Shown here piece after piece: positions 22,501 through 32,197 of a DNA stretch of 64,000 nucleotides. Each line of letters starts with the position of its first letter. Within the stretch, counting starts at the first letter, position 1. The translations under genes were made by a program, and so were the position numbers. The notes under the pieces were generated by a model. The model was not told the origin of the DNA. It saw only the letters and a list, made by a program, of their open reading frames with translations, and did no database searches. Origin of the DNA: Voacanga thouarsii (taxonomy: Eukaryota > Streptophyta > Magnoliopsida > Gentianales > Apocynaceae); the NCBI GenBank assembly GCA_026120185.1, contig JANUWF010001683.1, positions 3,232,001 through 3,296,000 on the forward strand. The letters are read 5' to 3'.

Positions 22501-23313
22501 CTATGTGGACATTGTTGATCCGAATTGGACAACCGGAATGTTGGGTGTAGAGATGGAGGAGTATCTCACCTAGTGGGTGAATTCCCCACTGCCTCTTTGT
22601 TGAAATAATATATTGGGGAGCTATCATGGTGGTAACCATGATATGGATTGTGTTACTATATTGTTGAATCATTTGTTAATCCCTATTTAATGAATTATGA
22701 TTGTGATGAAACAGTGATTGATTGTGAACTATTTTAGATTTATTGAGCAAGGCTCCTTTGTATAACTGTTACTGATGAAATTGACTTGGAGACACAATTT
22801 TGTGATTTTGATAAATCTACATACATGAAATGGTTATAACTGACATTTGCACACACGGGACTTACTGATATGTCAATCTCACACCTTTTATATCATGATT
22901 TCAGGGGATTGCTTTTAGTGAGCGGGGCGAAGCTAGGGTTGGGCTCCAATTTATTTATTTAGTTGTGTTTTGAATTTATTTCAAGAGACGCTTGTTAGTT
23001 TTGATTTTCCAGACTTGTATAAGTTTTGCTTTCGGATGTAATGGAATTATTCTTTTAATTTTATTTAGCAGCTTTCATTTTATTTTGTACCTCGTTATAA
23101 AGACCCCTGGTCCTTTGGACGGGGCGACATCCTGCCCTATCTAGGTACCTAGGGTGTGGGGTGTTACAGACTTGCAAACACGATTTTGTGATTTTGATAA
23201 ACCTGCATACATGAAATGGTTATAATTGACATTTGCACACACGGGACTTACTGAGATGTCAATCTCACACCTTTTATATCATGATTTCAAGGGATTGCTT
23301 ACAGTGAGCGGGG
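16590..23313 (+). mobile_element. SoloL3, family L LTR inside CopC, 3' end deleted
   Basis: It starts TGTAATACCCC at 16590 and runs to 19604, is interrupted by SoloL4, and continues at 23169-23313, where it stops at GTGAGCGGGG. The last about 240 bp of the LTR and part of the CopC pol gene are absent, so the right target-site copy cannot be read. Its own length is about 3.15 kb. It contains the tRNA-like module (16843-16900) and the hairpin (19227-19253), and is very similar to SoloL4 along its length. Confidence 0.85.
19605..23168 (+). mobile_element. SoloL4, solo LTR of family L inside SoloL3
   Basis: A complete 3564-bp copy with TGTAATACCCC and GGGGTGTTACA ends and perfect TSD GACTT (19600-19604 and 23169-23173). 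Removing it joins the SoloL3 sequence in the same order as the uninterrupted family L copies (ttgacttg...caaacac). It is the innermost and therefore the most recent insertion of the left half. The tRNA-like module is at 19855-19911. It has no coding region. Confidence 0.92.
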
Positions 23314-24307
23314 ATAAGTGACATTAAAAGACGACTTGGAGAAACCCAACCTATCAGGTTCTCTACGTTCACGAAATGGATATCTCCTACCATTATTGTG
23401 ATCCATAACTGGTGGATTCAAAATAGTAGAATCTATCTCTAAAGTTGAAGTTGGAGGAGAAGGAACACATACCTCAGGGTTAACAGTAGAAGAGTCACCC
23501 GATGGCATGGTAGTGTCATCAAGAGGGGCACTAGAATCAGGAGGAGGGGGCATAACAGGGGTATTCTGTTTTCTTCTCGTATAGCCTTTTTGAAATAACC
23601 TAACTGGTCTTTCATCCTTTGCCTCCTTAAATTCAGACTCAACCTCAGCTGAACAAGTATCATCTAAAGATTCCGTAGTCTCCACAATAGCTAAGTTCTT
23701 CTCCTTACTCGACATCCACAACTTCTTCTCTTCTAACCATAACCGTTCCTCTTCCTTATTACTAATCTCCCCCTGAAGAGGAATCATAGAGACATCCCCC
23801 AGAAAAATAAGACTCGTAAAACTGAACATCCATGGAAACATAATATTTACCTGTAGTTGGATGAAAACATTTATAGCCTTTTTAAGAATTAGAGTAACCA
23901 AGAAAAACACATTTAAGAGCACATGGATCAAGCTTATCCCTATAGATAGAGTGGACATGAACATAGCATACACAACCAAAAACCTTAGGACAAAGATTTA
24001 GAGCAGAAGGGATAGAGTGAAACTGTGACAACATCTTTAAAGGGGTTTGAAAATTAAGGATACGAGCAGGCATGCGATTAATAAGGAAGACAGCAGTCAT
24101 GACAGCCTCAGCCCAAAAACGTTTAGGAACATGCATAGTAAAACTTAAAGCCTGAGCAACTTCAAGGATATGACGATTCTTACGCTCTGCTACACCATTT
24201 TGTTGTGGTGTGTAGGCACAAGTTGTTTCGTGGAGGATGCCATGTTCAAGGAAGAACTGGGTAAGAGATTGATTTACAAACTCACGACCATTGTCAGAAT
24301 GAAAAAC
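23314..24307 (-). pseudogene. copia integrase C-terminal half and linker (CopC)
   Basis: On the minus strand the segment 24307-23882 contains HSDNGREF, PQQNGVAERKNRHILEVA, FWAEAVMTAVFLINRMPAR and LDPCALKCVFLGYSNS. After a stop the frame 23979-23314 continues with GDVSMIPLQGEI, a Glu-rich and Pro-rich linker and the block YPFRERREPDRLGFSKSSF. The catalytic second Asp and the Glu of integrase are present. After NVTYP the frame runs into SoloL3; about 40 codons that should join it to the RT have been lost. Confidence 0.85.
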
Positions 24308-25153
24308 TTATACCTGAGTATGAAACTGTGTCACAATCATTTTGTAAAATTGAGGAATCACCTGTATAACATCACTTTTAGATTTCATCAAATATACCCA
24401 CCTCACTCTAGTGCAGTCATCAATAAAAGACACAAAGTATTTATGGTCGGAAGCAGATGGAGTAGAAAAAGGACCCCATACATCAGTGTAAACACACGAA
24501 AAAGGAATAGAACTCTTATTGAAATTGGTTTTGAAAGGAACACGATGGTTTTTAGCATAAATGCATTGTTCACATCTTAAACTAGAGATAGCAACATTGC
24601 GAAACAATTTAGAAAATAAATGCTCTAAATTCGGAAAAGATGGATGCCCCAGACGATAATGACATAAAAGAATCTTCTCTCTATCAACCGAGTCGCTCTC
24701 TACTTGAAGGCCATGGCTAGGTTCAGATTGGATCTGCGTAGCCCCCTCTAAGTAATAAAGACCTCCTCTTTCCTTACCAATGCCAATCGTCCTCTTCGTA
24801 CGTTTGTCCTGAAAGATACAATGAGTGGAATCAAATATTGCAGAACAATTAAGACTCTTGGTAATCTTACTAATGGAAAGAAAACTATTAGAAAGAACAG
24901 GTGCAAGTAAGACAGATGACATGGAGAATGTAGAAGAAATTGAGACACTCCCGACTCCTGTAATTGGCATAGAGGTCCCATTAGCAACCTGTACAGACTT
25001 AACAGGTGAAGACATTAGAGAGGCAAGTATGGAAGAATTACTAGTCATATGGTCGGTGGCCCCTGAATCAATAACCCAAGTGTTAGAATTACCTTGGTGA
25101 GGAGACACTTGAGAGACATGAGAAGCAGAAAGTGGAGAAGTATCAACAAACAT
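24308..25153 (-). pseudogene. copia protease and integrase N-terminal half (CopC)
   Basis: A 281-codon frame with an intact aspartic protease motif (TWVIDSGATDHMTS), IGKERGGLYYLEG, the integrase zinc region (CHYRLGHPSFPNLEHLF, CEQCIYAKNHRVPF) and the integrase core start (VYTDVWGPFSTPSA, FVSFIDDCTRVRWVYLMK). It ends in a stop at 24308, directly before the HSDNGREF block. The protease matures the polyprotein, and the integrase inserts the cDNA. Apart from this stop the region looks recently functional. Confidence 0.9.
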
Positions 25154-25959
25154 CTATTGTATGCCTGGAACTATTGCAATGAATGCAGAAGCGAGAATTG
25201 GAAGCGGCAAAATTCACAGGAACAGAAGGAGTCAACTGAGAGATGCTCTTTTGGATCGTTAGAGCTGAAGCTTCAGAATGATTTTCTATTCCCATGGTGA
25301 CCTGTCTCTGCACTTCACGACGAACTAAAGAGTAGGCTTCTTCCAAGCTTAGTGGAGGGGAAGTAGCCAAAACACGACTACTAACTTGATCAAAACTGTG
25401 ATCAAGACCTGCAAGAAACATATAGATGCGATCCTCTGTAATACGCTTCCTTTGTTTCTCAATATCAGCGGCACATGTCATGTCATTAGGCCTACGATAA
25501 TCAAGCTCCATGAAAATTGAATTCAACTCGTTGTAATATTCCGGTAGAGGACGACTAGCGCAATTGGAATGACCTCTTCATCAGTTCATAGACTTGGGAA
25601 GAGTCAGAAACATCAAGATAGCTCCTCGTAACCGCATCCCAAACTTCTTTAGATGTCACACACCGAACAAAGTGTGACATCAGATTATCAGTCATGGAAT
25701 TAATAAGCCAAGACTTGACAAGAGCATCTTCAGCCTCCCATTCATCATAGCCCGGATCATCTTCTGCAGGTGCAGCCTTTCTTCCAGTAATATAACCCTT
25801 CTTCTTCCTGCCAGCAATATGCATCTCTAAAACCTTCGACCAAACACGATAATTAGTACCATCCAATTTAATGTGGATTGGAGAAGAGGTTTCATGAATG
25901 GTCACCATCGAGAGTTTCTTGCTATCAGGAATCTCTTCGTTGTCAGTTTTAGTAACCAT
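25143..25959 (-). pseudogene. copia gag (CopC)
   Basis: Two frames: 25959-25555 (LDGTNYRVWSKVLEMHIAGR, GYITGRKAAP, SWLINSMTDNLMSHF, VWDAVTRSYLD) and 25526-25143 (ELDYRRPNDMTCAADIEKQ, IYMFLAGLDHSFDQVSSRVL, CIHCNSSRHTIDVC). The last is a regular CX2CX4HX4C zinc knuckle for RNA binding. The two frames are separated by a frameshift at about 25540. The start at 25959 lies about 140 bp downstream of the primer site, as usual for copia gag. Confidence 0.88.
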
Positions 25960-26095
25960 GATTGATGATAACCAGCGTAAAGGCTGCTGGAATTGGAGAT
26001 GGCGGCTGACAAAGAAGGTGGCGGCTGAAATTAGGGTTAGGCTGGAAGAAGGTGACGGCTAGGGTTTGAAAAAGAGGTAGCGGAAGTCGTTCTTT

Positions 26096-26108
26096 GTCTC
26101 TGATACCA
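26096..26108 (-). other. primer binding site (CopC)
   Basis: Minus strand TGGTATCAGAGAC, matching the initiator-Met tRNA end in its first 11 bases. It directly follows the LTR at 26109-26294. Confidence 0.85.
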
Positions 26109-26294
26109 AATTAACAATGTGTTGAAAAAACACTCTTGTGTTTATTCCATATATCTCAAGATATTTATACAAGATACCTAGACCTATTTAAGGTAAGTCA
26201 ACTATACATTAAAATTATAGAAACAATTACAGGAAATAATTACAGGAATATTACAGCTATAATTCCTAAATATGTGCAGCTATATATGCTAAGT
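26109..26294 (-). repeat. 5' LTR of CopC
   Basis: 186 bp, exactly the same length as the 3' LTR, with seven substitutions by my alignment. Outside it SoloL2 resumes at 26295. Confidence 0.88.
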
Positions 26295-27924
26295 GATTTA
26301 AATAAGCTTGACCTTAGAGTGATGCTAATATGCATGAAAAGGATGAATAGATAGAATTGATGAGGTTTGATGGTGCAATATTGTGAACTAGGTGTATAGG
26401 GAGTAAAGCATGGTTAAACATTGCTATGATGACCTAGAACTATTGTATGTTGAATAAAGATACGATCTTTTGGTGCAGTTAGGGTTAATATATGGAATTG
26501 ATGGTAGTTAATTATGGAGGTCATTATATAAGTTGATGTGAGCCGAGTTTAAGCATGCATGGGTGAGATATATGACCATGGAAAGCATGGAGGTAATTTA
26601 ATGAATTAATCCACCTAAGTGTTATGGATGAATTAGATGATTAGAATGATCATAGGCATTCATGATGCATGAAAAGATAAGTGGATGCATATTTAAGTTC
26701 TAATTATAGAATCATTAATTCTAGATAAGGAAGAAAGTGAAAAAGATATCAAGCATCATTTTGGTTGAATATTGAGAATATCCAGGTAAGTCCCTGCATA
26801 ATTATTTTGATACAAGTTATATGTTTGCAAGCAATTTTTACAATGTTATTTGGAATTGATCTCAATATGATGTTTTGACACAAGGATTGAGCCTTGACTA
26901 AAAATGATAAGTTATACTGGATTGTTGTGAGACTTGGATTGGAAACGTGGATGTTTTATTTTCAAAACGAATTTGCTAAATTTTAATGGTTCAACTTCAA
27001 AAATGATTTCTTAAACCATTGTCAAACGATTTGAAAACGCTATTACGAAAAACCACGTTTTACAATCAAATTAATTAAAGACTTTCGGAAAAGGGAAAAT
27101 GATTCTGCCCCTAATCGGGGAGCGTTGAGTACTTAGCGAGGGTAGGCTAGTAGTACTAGTTTCGAAGAGCAATAGTGAGTCTTCTAGCAGTTGGCCACCT
27201 CTAGAAGATAAACTCAACTTGGAGAGGCGACAGTACTACTTAGTCAGGCCGTCCACACTAGCATATTGGTCTATGTGGACATTGTTGACCCGGATTGGAC
27301 AACTTGGGTGAAGAGATAGAGGAATATCTCACCAAGTAGGTGGTGCCCCCACTGCCTATTGTTGAAAGAATACATTGGAAAGCTATTATGGTGGTAACCA
27401 TGATATGAATTGTGTTACCATATTGTTGAATCATTTGCTAATCCCTACTTAATGAATTATGAATGTGATAAAACAGTGATTTATTGTGAACTGTTTTGGA
27501 TTTATTAAGCAAGGCTCCTTTGTATAATTGTTATTGATGAAATTGACTTGCAAACACAATTTTGTGATTTGGATAAACCTGCATACACGAAATGATTTCA
27601 ATTGACACTTGCACACACGGGACTTACTGAGATGTCAATCTCACACCTTTTATATTATGATTTCAGGGGATTGCTTATACTGAGCAGGGTGAAGCGTTAG
27701 GAGATGAACTCCAGTTATTTATTTATTTATGTTTTGAATTTATTTCAAGAGACATTTATTAGTTTTGATTTTCCAGACTTATATAGGTTTTGCTTCCGGA
27801 TGTAATGAAATTATTCCTTTAATTTTATTTAGCAGTTTTTTTCTATTTGTACTTCATTATAAAAACTCCTGGTCCTTTGGACGGGGCGACATCCTGCCCT
27901 ATACCTAGGGTGTGGGGTGTTACA

Positions 27925-28595
27925 GGGAAGGTGAACAAAACACACACATCCAAAAATATGAAGATGGGAATAATTTGGTGCATGCCCAAACAAACGAAAA
28001 TAGGGAGAATCATTGTTCAAGTTAGGAGATGGTAATCTATTAATCAGATAAACAACAGTAGGCAAAGCTTCACACCAAAAATGAGAAGGAATAGAAGACT
28101 CATTAGAAGAGTGCGAACAACATCAAGAAGATGACGATTCTTTCTTTCAGCCACACCATTTTGCTGTGGAGTGAAAGGGTAAGAACGTTGCGATATGATC
28201 CCACGACTTTGAAGAAAAAATTGAAATTCATTTGACATATATTCACCACCTGAATCAGATTGCAAGATTTTGATTTTGGCAGAAAATTGGGTTTCAACTA
28301 AAGCAAGAAAGGCTTTAAACACAGAGAAAACCACACTTTTAGACCGAAGAAAGTATACCCAAGTAAAGCGAGTGAAATCATCGATAAATGTAACAAAGTA
28401 TTTGTAATGTTCATGAGAAATTACAAGTGCAATACCCCATACATCAGTATGTACGAGTTCAAAAGGTTTGGTGATGCGGGTTTTATGCAATGGAAAAGGA
28501 AGCGTTTTGCTTTACCAAGTTTGCAAGATGCACAATCAACAATATCATTATTAGAAGATGTCGAATTTTTATTTCTAAGTAAACCAGAGTAAAGC
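27925..28595 (-). pseudogene. copia integrase core (CopB)
   Basis: The frame 28490-28044 shows KPFELVHTDVWG, YFVTFIDDFTRFTWVYFL, ILQSDSGGEYMSNEF and TPQQNGVAERKNRHLLDVV, with the complete Asp-Asp-Glu set of the integrase core. A frameshift leads into MPTVVYLINRLPSP and HIFGCVCFVHLP (28065-27925), where SoloL2 interrupts. Right of 28490 lies decayed pre-integrase DNA (CASCKLGKAKR-type codons). The product would insert the cDNA into the genome. Confidence 0.88.
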
Positions 28596-28645
28596 AAGAC
28601 TCAAAGTACATGAGAATTAGGGTGTCCTAAACGTCTATGCCACAC

Positions 28646-30016
28646 CTAATTATCACAATGAACAACAGTACAAGCAACATAATTCGACACCTGAAAGGGG
28701 GATAGAAACAAAGGAAAGAGACATCCCACTTTAGGTCCCTTCGCGATCATCTTCTCGGACACTTGATCCTGCACAAGACAACCAGAATTTGAAAATTTAA
28801 CAGTACAATTGTTGTCAACTAATTGGCCAACAGATATCAGCTTTGTGGACAGCTTAGGAAACACAAAAACAGTATTTAAAGAGGCTGAAATATCACCAAC
28901 AGCTGTGATAGGTAAGAAATTACCATCGGCAATATGAATTCGAAGATCTCCTTCATATTTTTGAACATTATTTAAAGGTAAGGTAGTGTTGGTCATGTGA
29001 TTGGAAGCACTAGAATCAAAATACCAAGGCTTAGGATTAGAATTTTTGTTACCTAAAAGGCCTAAAGCAGAAAGGGCAGAAACTATCATTTGTTGGACCA
29101 TTTCTGGAGTAATAGAAGACTGACCAGGACTAGGGGCATTCAAGGGACCAATCGAGACATTGTAGGCAGTTTCAGATTTCTTTGAAGGCCGAGTGGAACA
29201 ATCTTTGAGGATATCCCCAGTTTTCTTACAATAATTGCAGAACTTTTTAGTACAATTAGTAGCAATGTGACCAAATCCTTTGCAGCTATAGCACTGGACA
29301 TTAGTCATATCTTTGCCGCCTTTAGGCCTCCCTTGAGCAACGTAGGCAACAAGAATTGGAGTAGAATTTTGAGTTTTCTGCTCCAAGATAGCTTGTGTAA
29401 TAAGCCGTTGTTCTTCCCTGAGAAGCTCTCCTACACAAATATCCAACAAAGAAACTGGTTCTCTGTTCATCAAGTTGGACTTGATTGCTTCAAACTCCCC
29501 CCTTAACTTCATTAAAAATTGGTCATGCTTGCTAGTCTCATGCACACTTTGGATAGCTAGGAAAGCTATGAGTCCTTCAGGAGGTACACTTGCATACATA
29601 ATATTGGTGTACTCAGTCCAAAGATTTCCAAAGGAAGAATAAAACTCTTGGATTGACATACTCCCTTGACTGAGTTGACCCAACTCAAGTTCTAATTGAA
29701 ACCTTCGTGTTGTATTACTTTGGTTGTAAATTTTCTTCAAATAATCCCACATTTCTCCAGAGGTCTTATAAGGCTTGAGATTGAGAAGTAGGGAGGGTTC
29801 CACACTTCCAAGGATCCAAGACATAATCTGGGCATCCTTCACCTCCAATTTCACACATTTCTCCTTCTCTTTCTCGCTATTAAGTGCAGGATCTGTCCCA
29901 TCAATATGACCCCATAATTCCTTTCCCTTGACAAAGATCCGAAATTGGAATGCCCAGGCAGAATAGTTCTTGCCATTAAATCGAACAAAAAAATGTTCAG
30001 ATCGTTCCAAAGACAT
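28646..30016 (-). pseudogene. copia gag-protease (CopB)
   Basis: A 456-codon open frame starting at 30016, the longest in the window. In order: gag head (FFVRFNGKNYSAWAFQFRIF, 8-27), capsid block (LELELGQLSQGSMSIQEFY, about 108-126), LMKLRGEFEAIKSNLM (about 167-182), a regular zinc knuckle CYSCKGFGHIATNC and a second CX2C half (CNYCKKTGDILKDC, with no His), and the protease start PWYFDSSASNHMT. The protease motif is Asp-Ser-Ser where Asp-Ser-Gly is needed, so it is probably inactive. It ends in a stop at 28646, before the pre-integrase region. It is unusually intact for so old a host element. Confidence 0.88.
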
Positions 30017-30182
30017 GACTTAACTAGAAACAAGAACTAAGAGATCAGGTCCAAGAAAACAGAATACAAGAACAAAAGATCAGGTCCAAGAAAACAGAAT
30101 AAAAGAACACGAAAAAATAAAACACTAAGATTTTGGTGCTAGACAAGGAATTAGACACAAGATGAAATGATCTCAGAGTTTT

Positions 30183-30195
30183 GACTCTGATACCA
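30183..30195 (-). other. primer binding site (CopB)
   Basis: Minus strand TGGTATCAGAGTC, matching the initiator-Met tRNA 3' end in its first 11 bases. It directly follows the LTR. Confidence 0.85.
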
Positions 30196-30474
30196 TGATA
30201 AGAAAAAATGAAAGAGAATTTCTGAAATGTTTTCGTGTATTATTTCACTAAAAGAATTACAATATATAGACATCAAGATTGATCAAATCCCTAAATCCTA
30301 GGGTCTAATATGGTAAACATAATCAGATCCCTTAAATCTAGGCCTATTATAAGAAGAAGTATAACAATAATTACAGCAAGAATATATACGATAATACTGA
30401 AAATCGTGGAAAGGTAATCAAGGAATATACGGCTATAAAGAAGGACTAAATAAGGAAAGATGAATATATTAATA
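30196..30474 (-). repeat. 5' LTR of CopB
   Basis: 279 bp, matching 10945-11213 with small indels. The outer end reads AATA where the other copy has GACA, so the canonical CA has been mutated. Confidence 0.88.
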
Positions 30475-31108
30475 TCTCATACTCGACCGAACATAGCTTT
30501 CTCAGTTAGCATGGTGAGCCAATTCATGCATGCGCTTGGTCCAGAACACTTTGAAGTAGTTTATAGAATTTTGAGGTATGTAAAAGGTGCTCCAAAAAAA
30601 GATCTACTATTCAAGAACTGAGGATACCTACAAATTGAAGCTTATACAACTGCAGATTGGGCTGGAAATGTAACTGACAGAAGATCCATATTTGGGTATT
30701 GTTGTTTTGTTGGAGGAAATCTTGTTACGTGGAGGAGCAAAAAACAGCATGTGGTCACCAGAAGCAATGCAGAAGCGGAATTTCGAGCTATAGCTCATGG
30801 TATGTGTGAGGTTCTATGGATTAGAAGGCTTCTCAAAGAGTTAAAAATACCAACTACACTACCAATAAAGATGTATTGTGCTAATGAAACTACCATCTTG
30901 ATTGCCCATAATCCAGTTCTACATGATTGAACGAAACATGTAGAGGCAAATAAACACTTTATCAAGAAGATTGATAGTGGTTAGATTTGTATGTCCTATA
31001 TTCCAACCGTTGAACAGATTGCAGATGTGATCACTAAAGGGCTATCACAAAAGTAGTTTAAGGCTTTGACAGTCAAGCTACTTCTAGAAGATATCTTTAG
31101 ACCAACTT
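30475..31108 (+). pseudogene. copia RNase H (CopA)
   Basis: The frame resumes after CopB with TRPNIAFSVS, HALGPEHFEVVYRILRYVKG, TTADWAGNVTDRRSIFGYC, NLVTWRSKKQHVVTRSNAEAE, EVLWIRRLLKELKIP and TKHVEANKHFIKK. Stops interrupt it at several places (for example after LLFKN and after VLHD). Two of the RNase H aspartates are changed: the codon at MYCDN reads MYCAN, and the last Asp is Asn in EANKHF. It is a dead copy. Confidence 0.8.
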
Positions 31109-31357
31109 AAGGGGGAGTGTTGGAAAGTTGGTGTACTTATGCAATTAATCACTAGGATTTCGTAATTGTAAATTAGGACAACTAGCTGCGAATATGTATA
31201 TTTTAGGAAAGTTAGACTTTTATTGTCTTAAATCAGTGATCGCCTTAAATAAATGATTCCATTCCTGATTTGACGGTTGTTTATTACGGCGTGTATTTCC
31301 CTCAAAGTTGCAATTCAATGAATAGAGAAATTATCACCATATATTTGCCTTTCGATT
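31109..31357 (+). repeat. polypurine tract and 3' LTR of CopA
   Basis: AAGGGGGAG (31109-31117) primes plus-strand synthesis. The LTR follows from TGTTGGAAAG to about 31357. The right end is GATT, not CA. Host DNA follows. Confidence 0.8.
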
Positions 31358-32197
31358 ATATCTCAAGCTTATACTTTGATCCCAAATAACTAAGCAGAAA
31401 TGCAACAAACAGGACAAAACGCCAATTAACTTGAATCCAACCTATGACAAAAGAGCTATCTATATAAAGCATGAAACTCGAAGCACATAACAAATTTATG
31501 TACAGTTAAGCCATATTGCCAGAACAGTTTCAGAAATGGCATCAACAAGCTAAGGGTACATCTTATATGCTTGTCTATTCCCTTAACTTTGATAGTGTTA
31601 AATTATATGGAGTTTTTAAAGAGCAATCTACTGTTACTTTATGATTTCTAAAAGTCTCTATCATTGTAAAACAACCATATCCCTACTGTTTATTAATCAC
31701 ATAAATCAAAGATCAGTTTTGTTGCCTTACGAATCCTTGAATATGATTAAACCAGTTACCCACTAAAATCTCTTTAGTAGACTCACAATATGCATGACCA
31801 CGCTTGTGCAACAACTTTAGCTATCTTATTTCAAACTTCTTCCGCCCCATGAGATAGTAACATATAATTCCCAAATAATCTCAAACGATGGTTTCTTAAA
31901 ATTATTCAACAAAGTCAACATATGCTTCAGGGTATATTTCAATAAGGATGTCTTGAAAAGCTATCTATAGACATTTTAATATGCATCAGATGAAATGCCT
32001 TCTTACAAAAGATCCTATAGATGCAACCACCGGCAACTTGCTTTTCAATATGATCAATACAGGAAAAATCCAAAATTATGAAACGCTGCAAATTAAAATG
32101 TTTCAGTATTTTTATGTACAGATGTAGTAATTAAAAAAATAAAATAAAAACATAAATATAAATATAATTGATAAATAACATCAAACAAACTTATTAC
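31358..32197 (-). other. AT-rich flank, probable intron 3 of the transporter gene
   Basis: This is non-coding, AT-rich DNA between the CopA 3' LTR and exon 3 of the transporter gene. The exon ends with a GT donor (GTTAG/GTAATAAG), so at least the right part is an intron. I searched it by eye for the next conserved exon of the family (a GRFLVGLGIGV-like block) and did not find it. Confidence 0.6.

Larger units (their letters stand above)
14923..26294 (-). mobile_element. CopC, minus-strand Ty1/copia element inside SoloL2
   Basis: Two 186-bp LTRs (14923-15108 and 26109-26294) enclose, on the minus strand, primer site, gag, protease, integrase, (SoloL3 with SoloL4), RT and RNase H. The flanks are AATTT (14918-14922) and GATTT (26295-26299), a TSD with one mismatch. 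The interrupted SoloL2 sequence joins as in SoloL3 (cttactgatttaaat). I count seven differences between the two LTRs. CopC is better preserved than CopA, but it has gag frameshifts, a stop in integrase, a changed RT active site and a deletion beside SoloL3. Confidence 0.92.
13224..27924 (+). mobile_element. SoloL2, solo LTR of family L split by CopC
   Basis: TGTAATACCCC at 13224, GGGGTGTTACA at 27914-27924, and perfect TSD GGGAA at 13219-13223 and 27925-27929. Its own sequence is 13224-14922 and 26295-27924, about 3.3 kb; the rest is the CopC insertion. The 5' part has the tRNA-like module (13458-13506) and several stretches like the other copies. The 3' part has the hairpin at 27181-27207 and the family L end. 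No polyprotein is encoded by it. Frames of about 100 codons inside (for example 14568-14891, minus) are chance. Confidence 0.9.
10945..30474 (-). mobile_element. CopB, minus-strand Ty1/copia element inside CopA
   Basis: The TSD TCTCA is found at 10940-10944 and 30475-30479. The left LTR (10945-11213) is the 3' LTR and the right LTR (30196-30474) the 5' LTR of this minus-strand element. Reading from the right: primer site 30195-30183, gag-protease 30016-28646, integrase to 27925, then SoloL2, then integrase C-terminal part and RT-RNase H 13223-11240, then polypurine tract and LTR. Its own length without SoloL2 is about 4.8 kb. Frameshifts at several places and a changed protease motif mark it as inactive. 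Confidence 0.92.
3598..31357 (+). mobile_element. CopA, old Ty1/copia element hosting all nested insertions
   Basis: This is an element of roughly 5 kb without its insertions. Parts in order: truncated 5' LTR, primer site 3711, gag from 3789, protease/integrase 4818-6140, linker to 6710, RT 9890-10944, RNase H 30475-31108, polypurine tract 31109-31117 and 3' LTR 31118-31357. Two insertions split it: SoloL1 at 6710 and CopB at 10944. The reading order is restored when both are removed, for example LIYLS-H before CopB and TRP after it. Stops and frameshifts are frequent throughout, so it is the oldest layer of the left half. Confidence 0.9.

Noticed and set aside
16590..23168. SoloL3 and SoloL4 as the two LTRs of one full element
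   Set aside because: SoloL4 starts in the middle of SoloL3 and is flanked by GACTT on both sides, and SoloL3 continues behind it. This is nesting and not a pair.
24170..24580. 136-codon plus-strand frame
   Set aside because: Shadow of the CopC integrase on the opposite strand.
31358..32197. A fourth exon of the transporter gene
   Set aside because: No frame with the expected next membrane segments or a fitting AG acceptor was found by eye.
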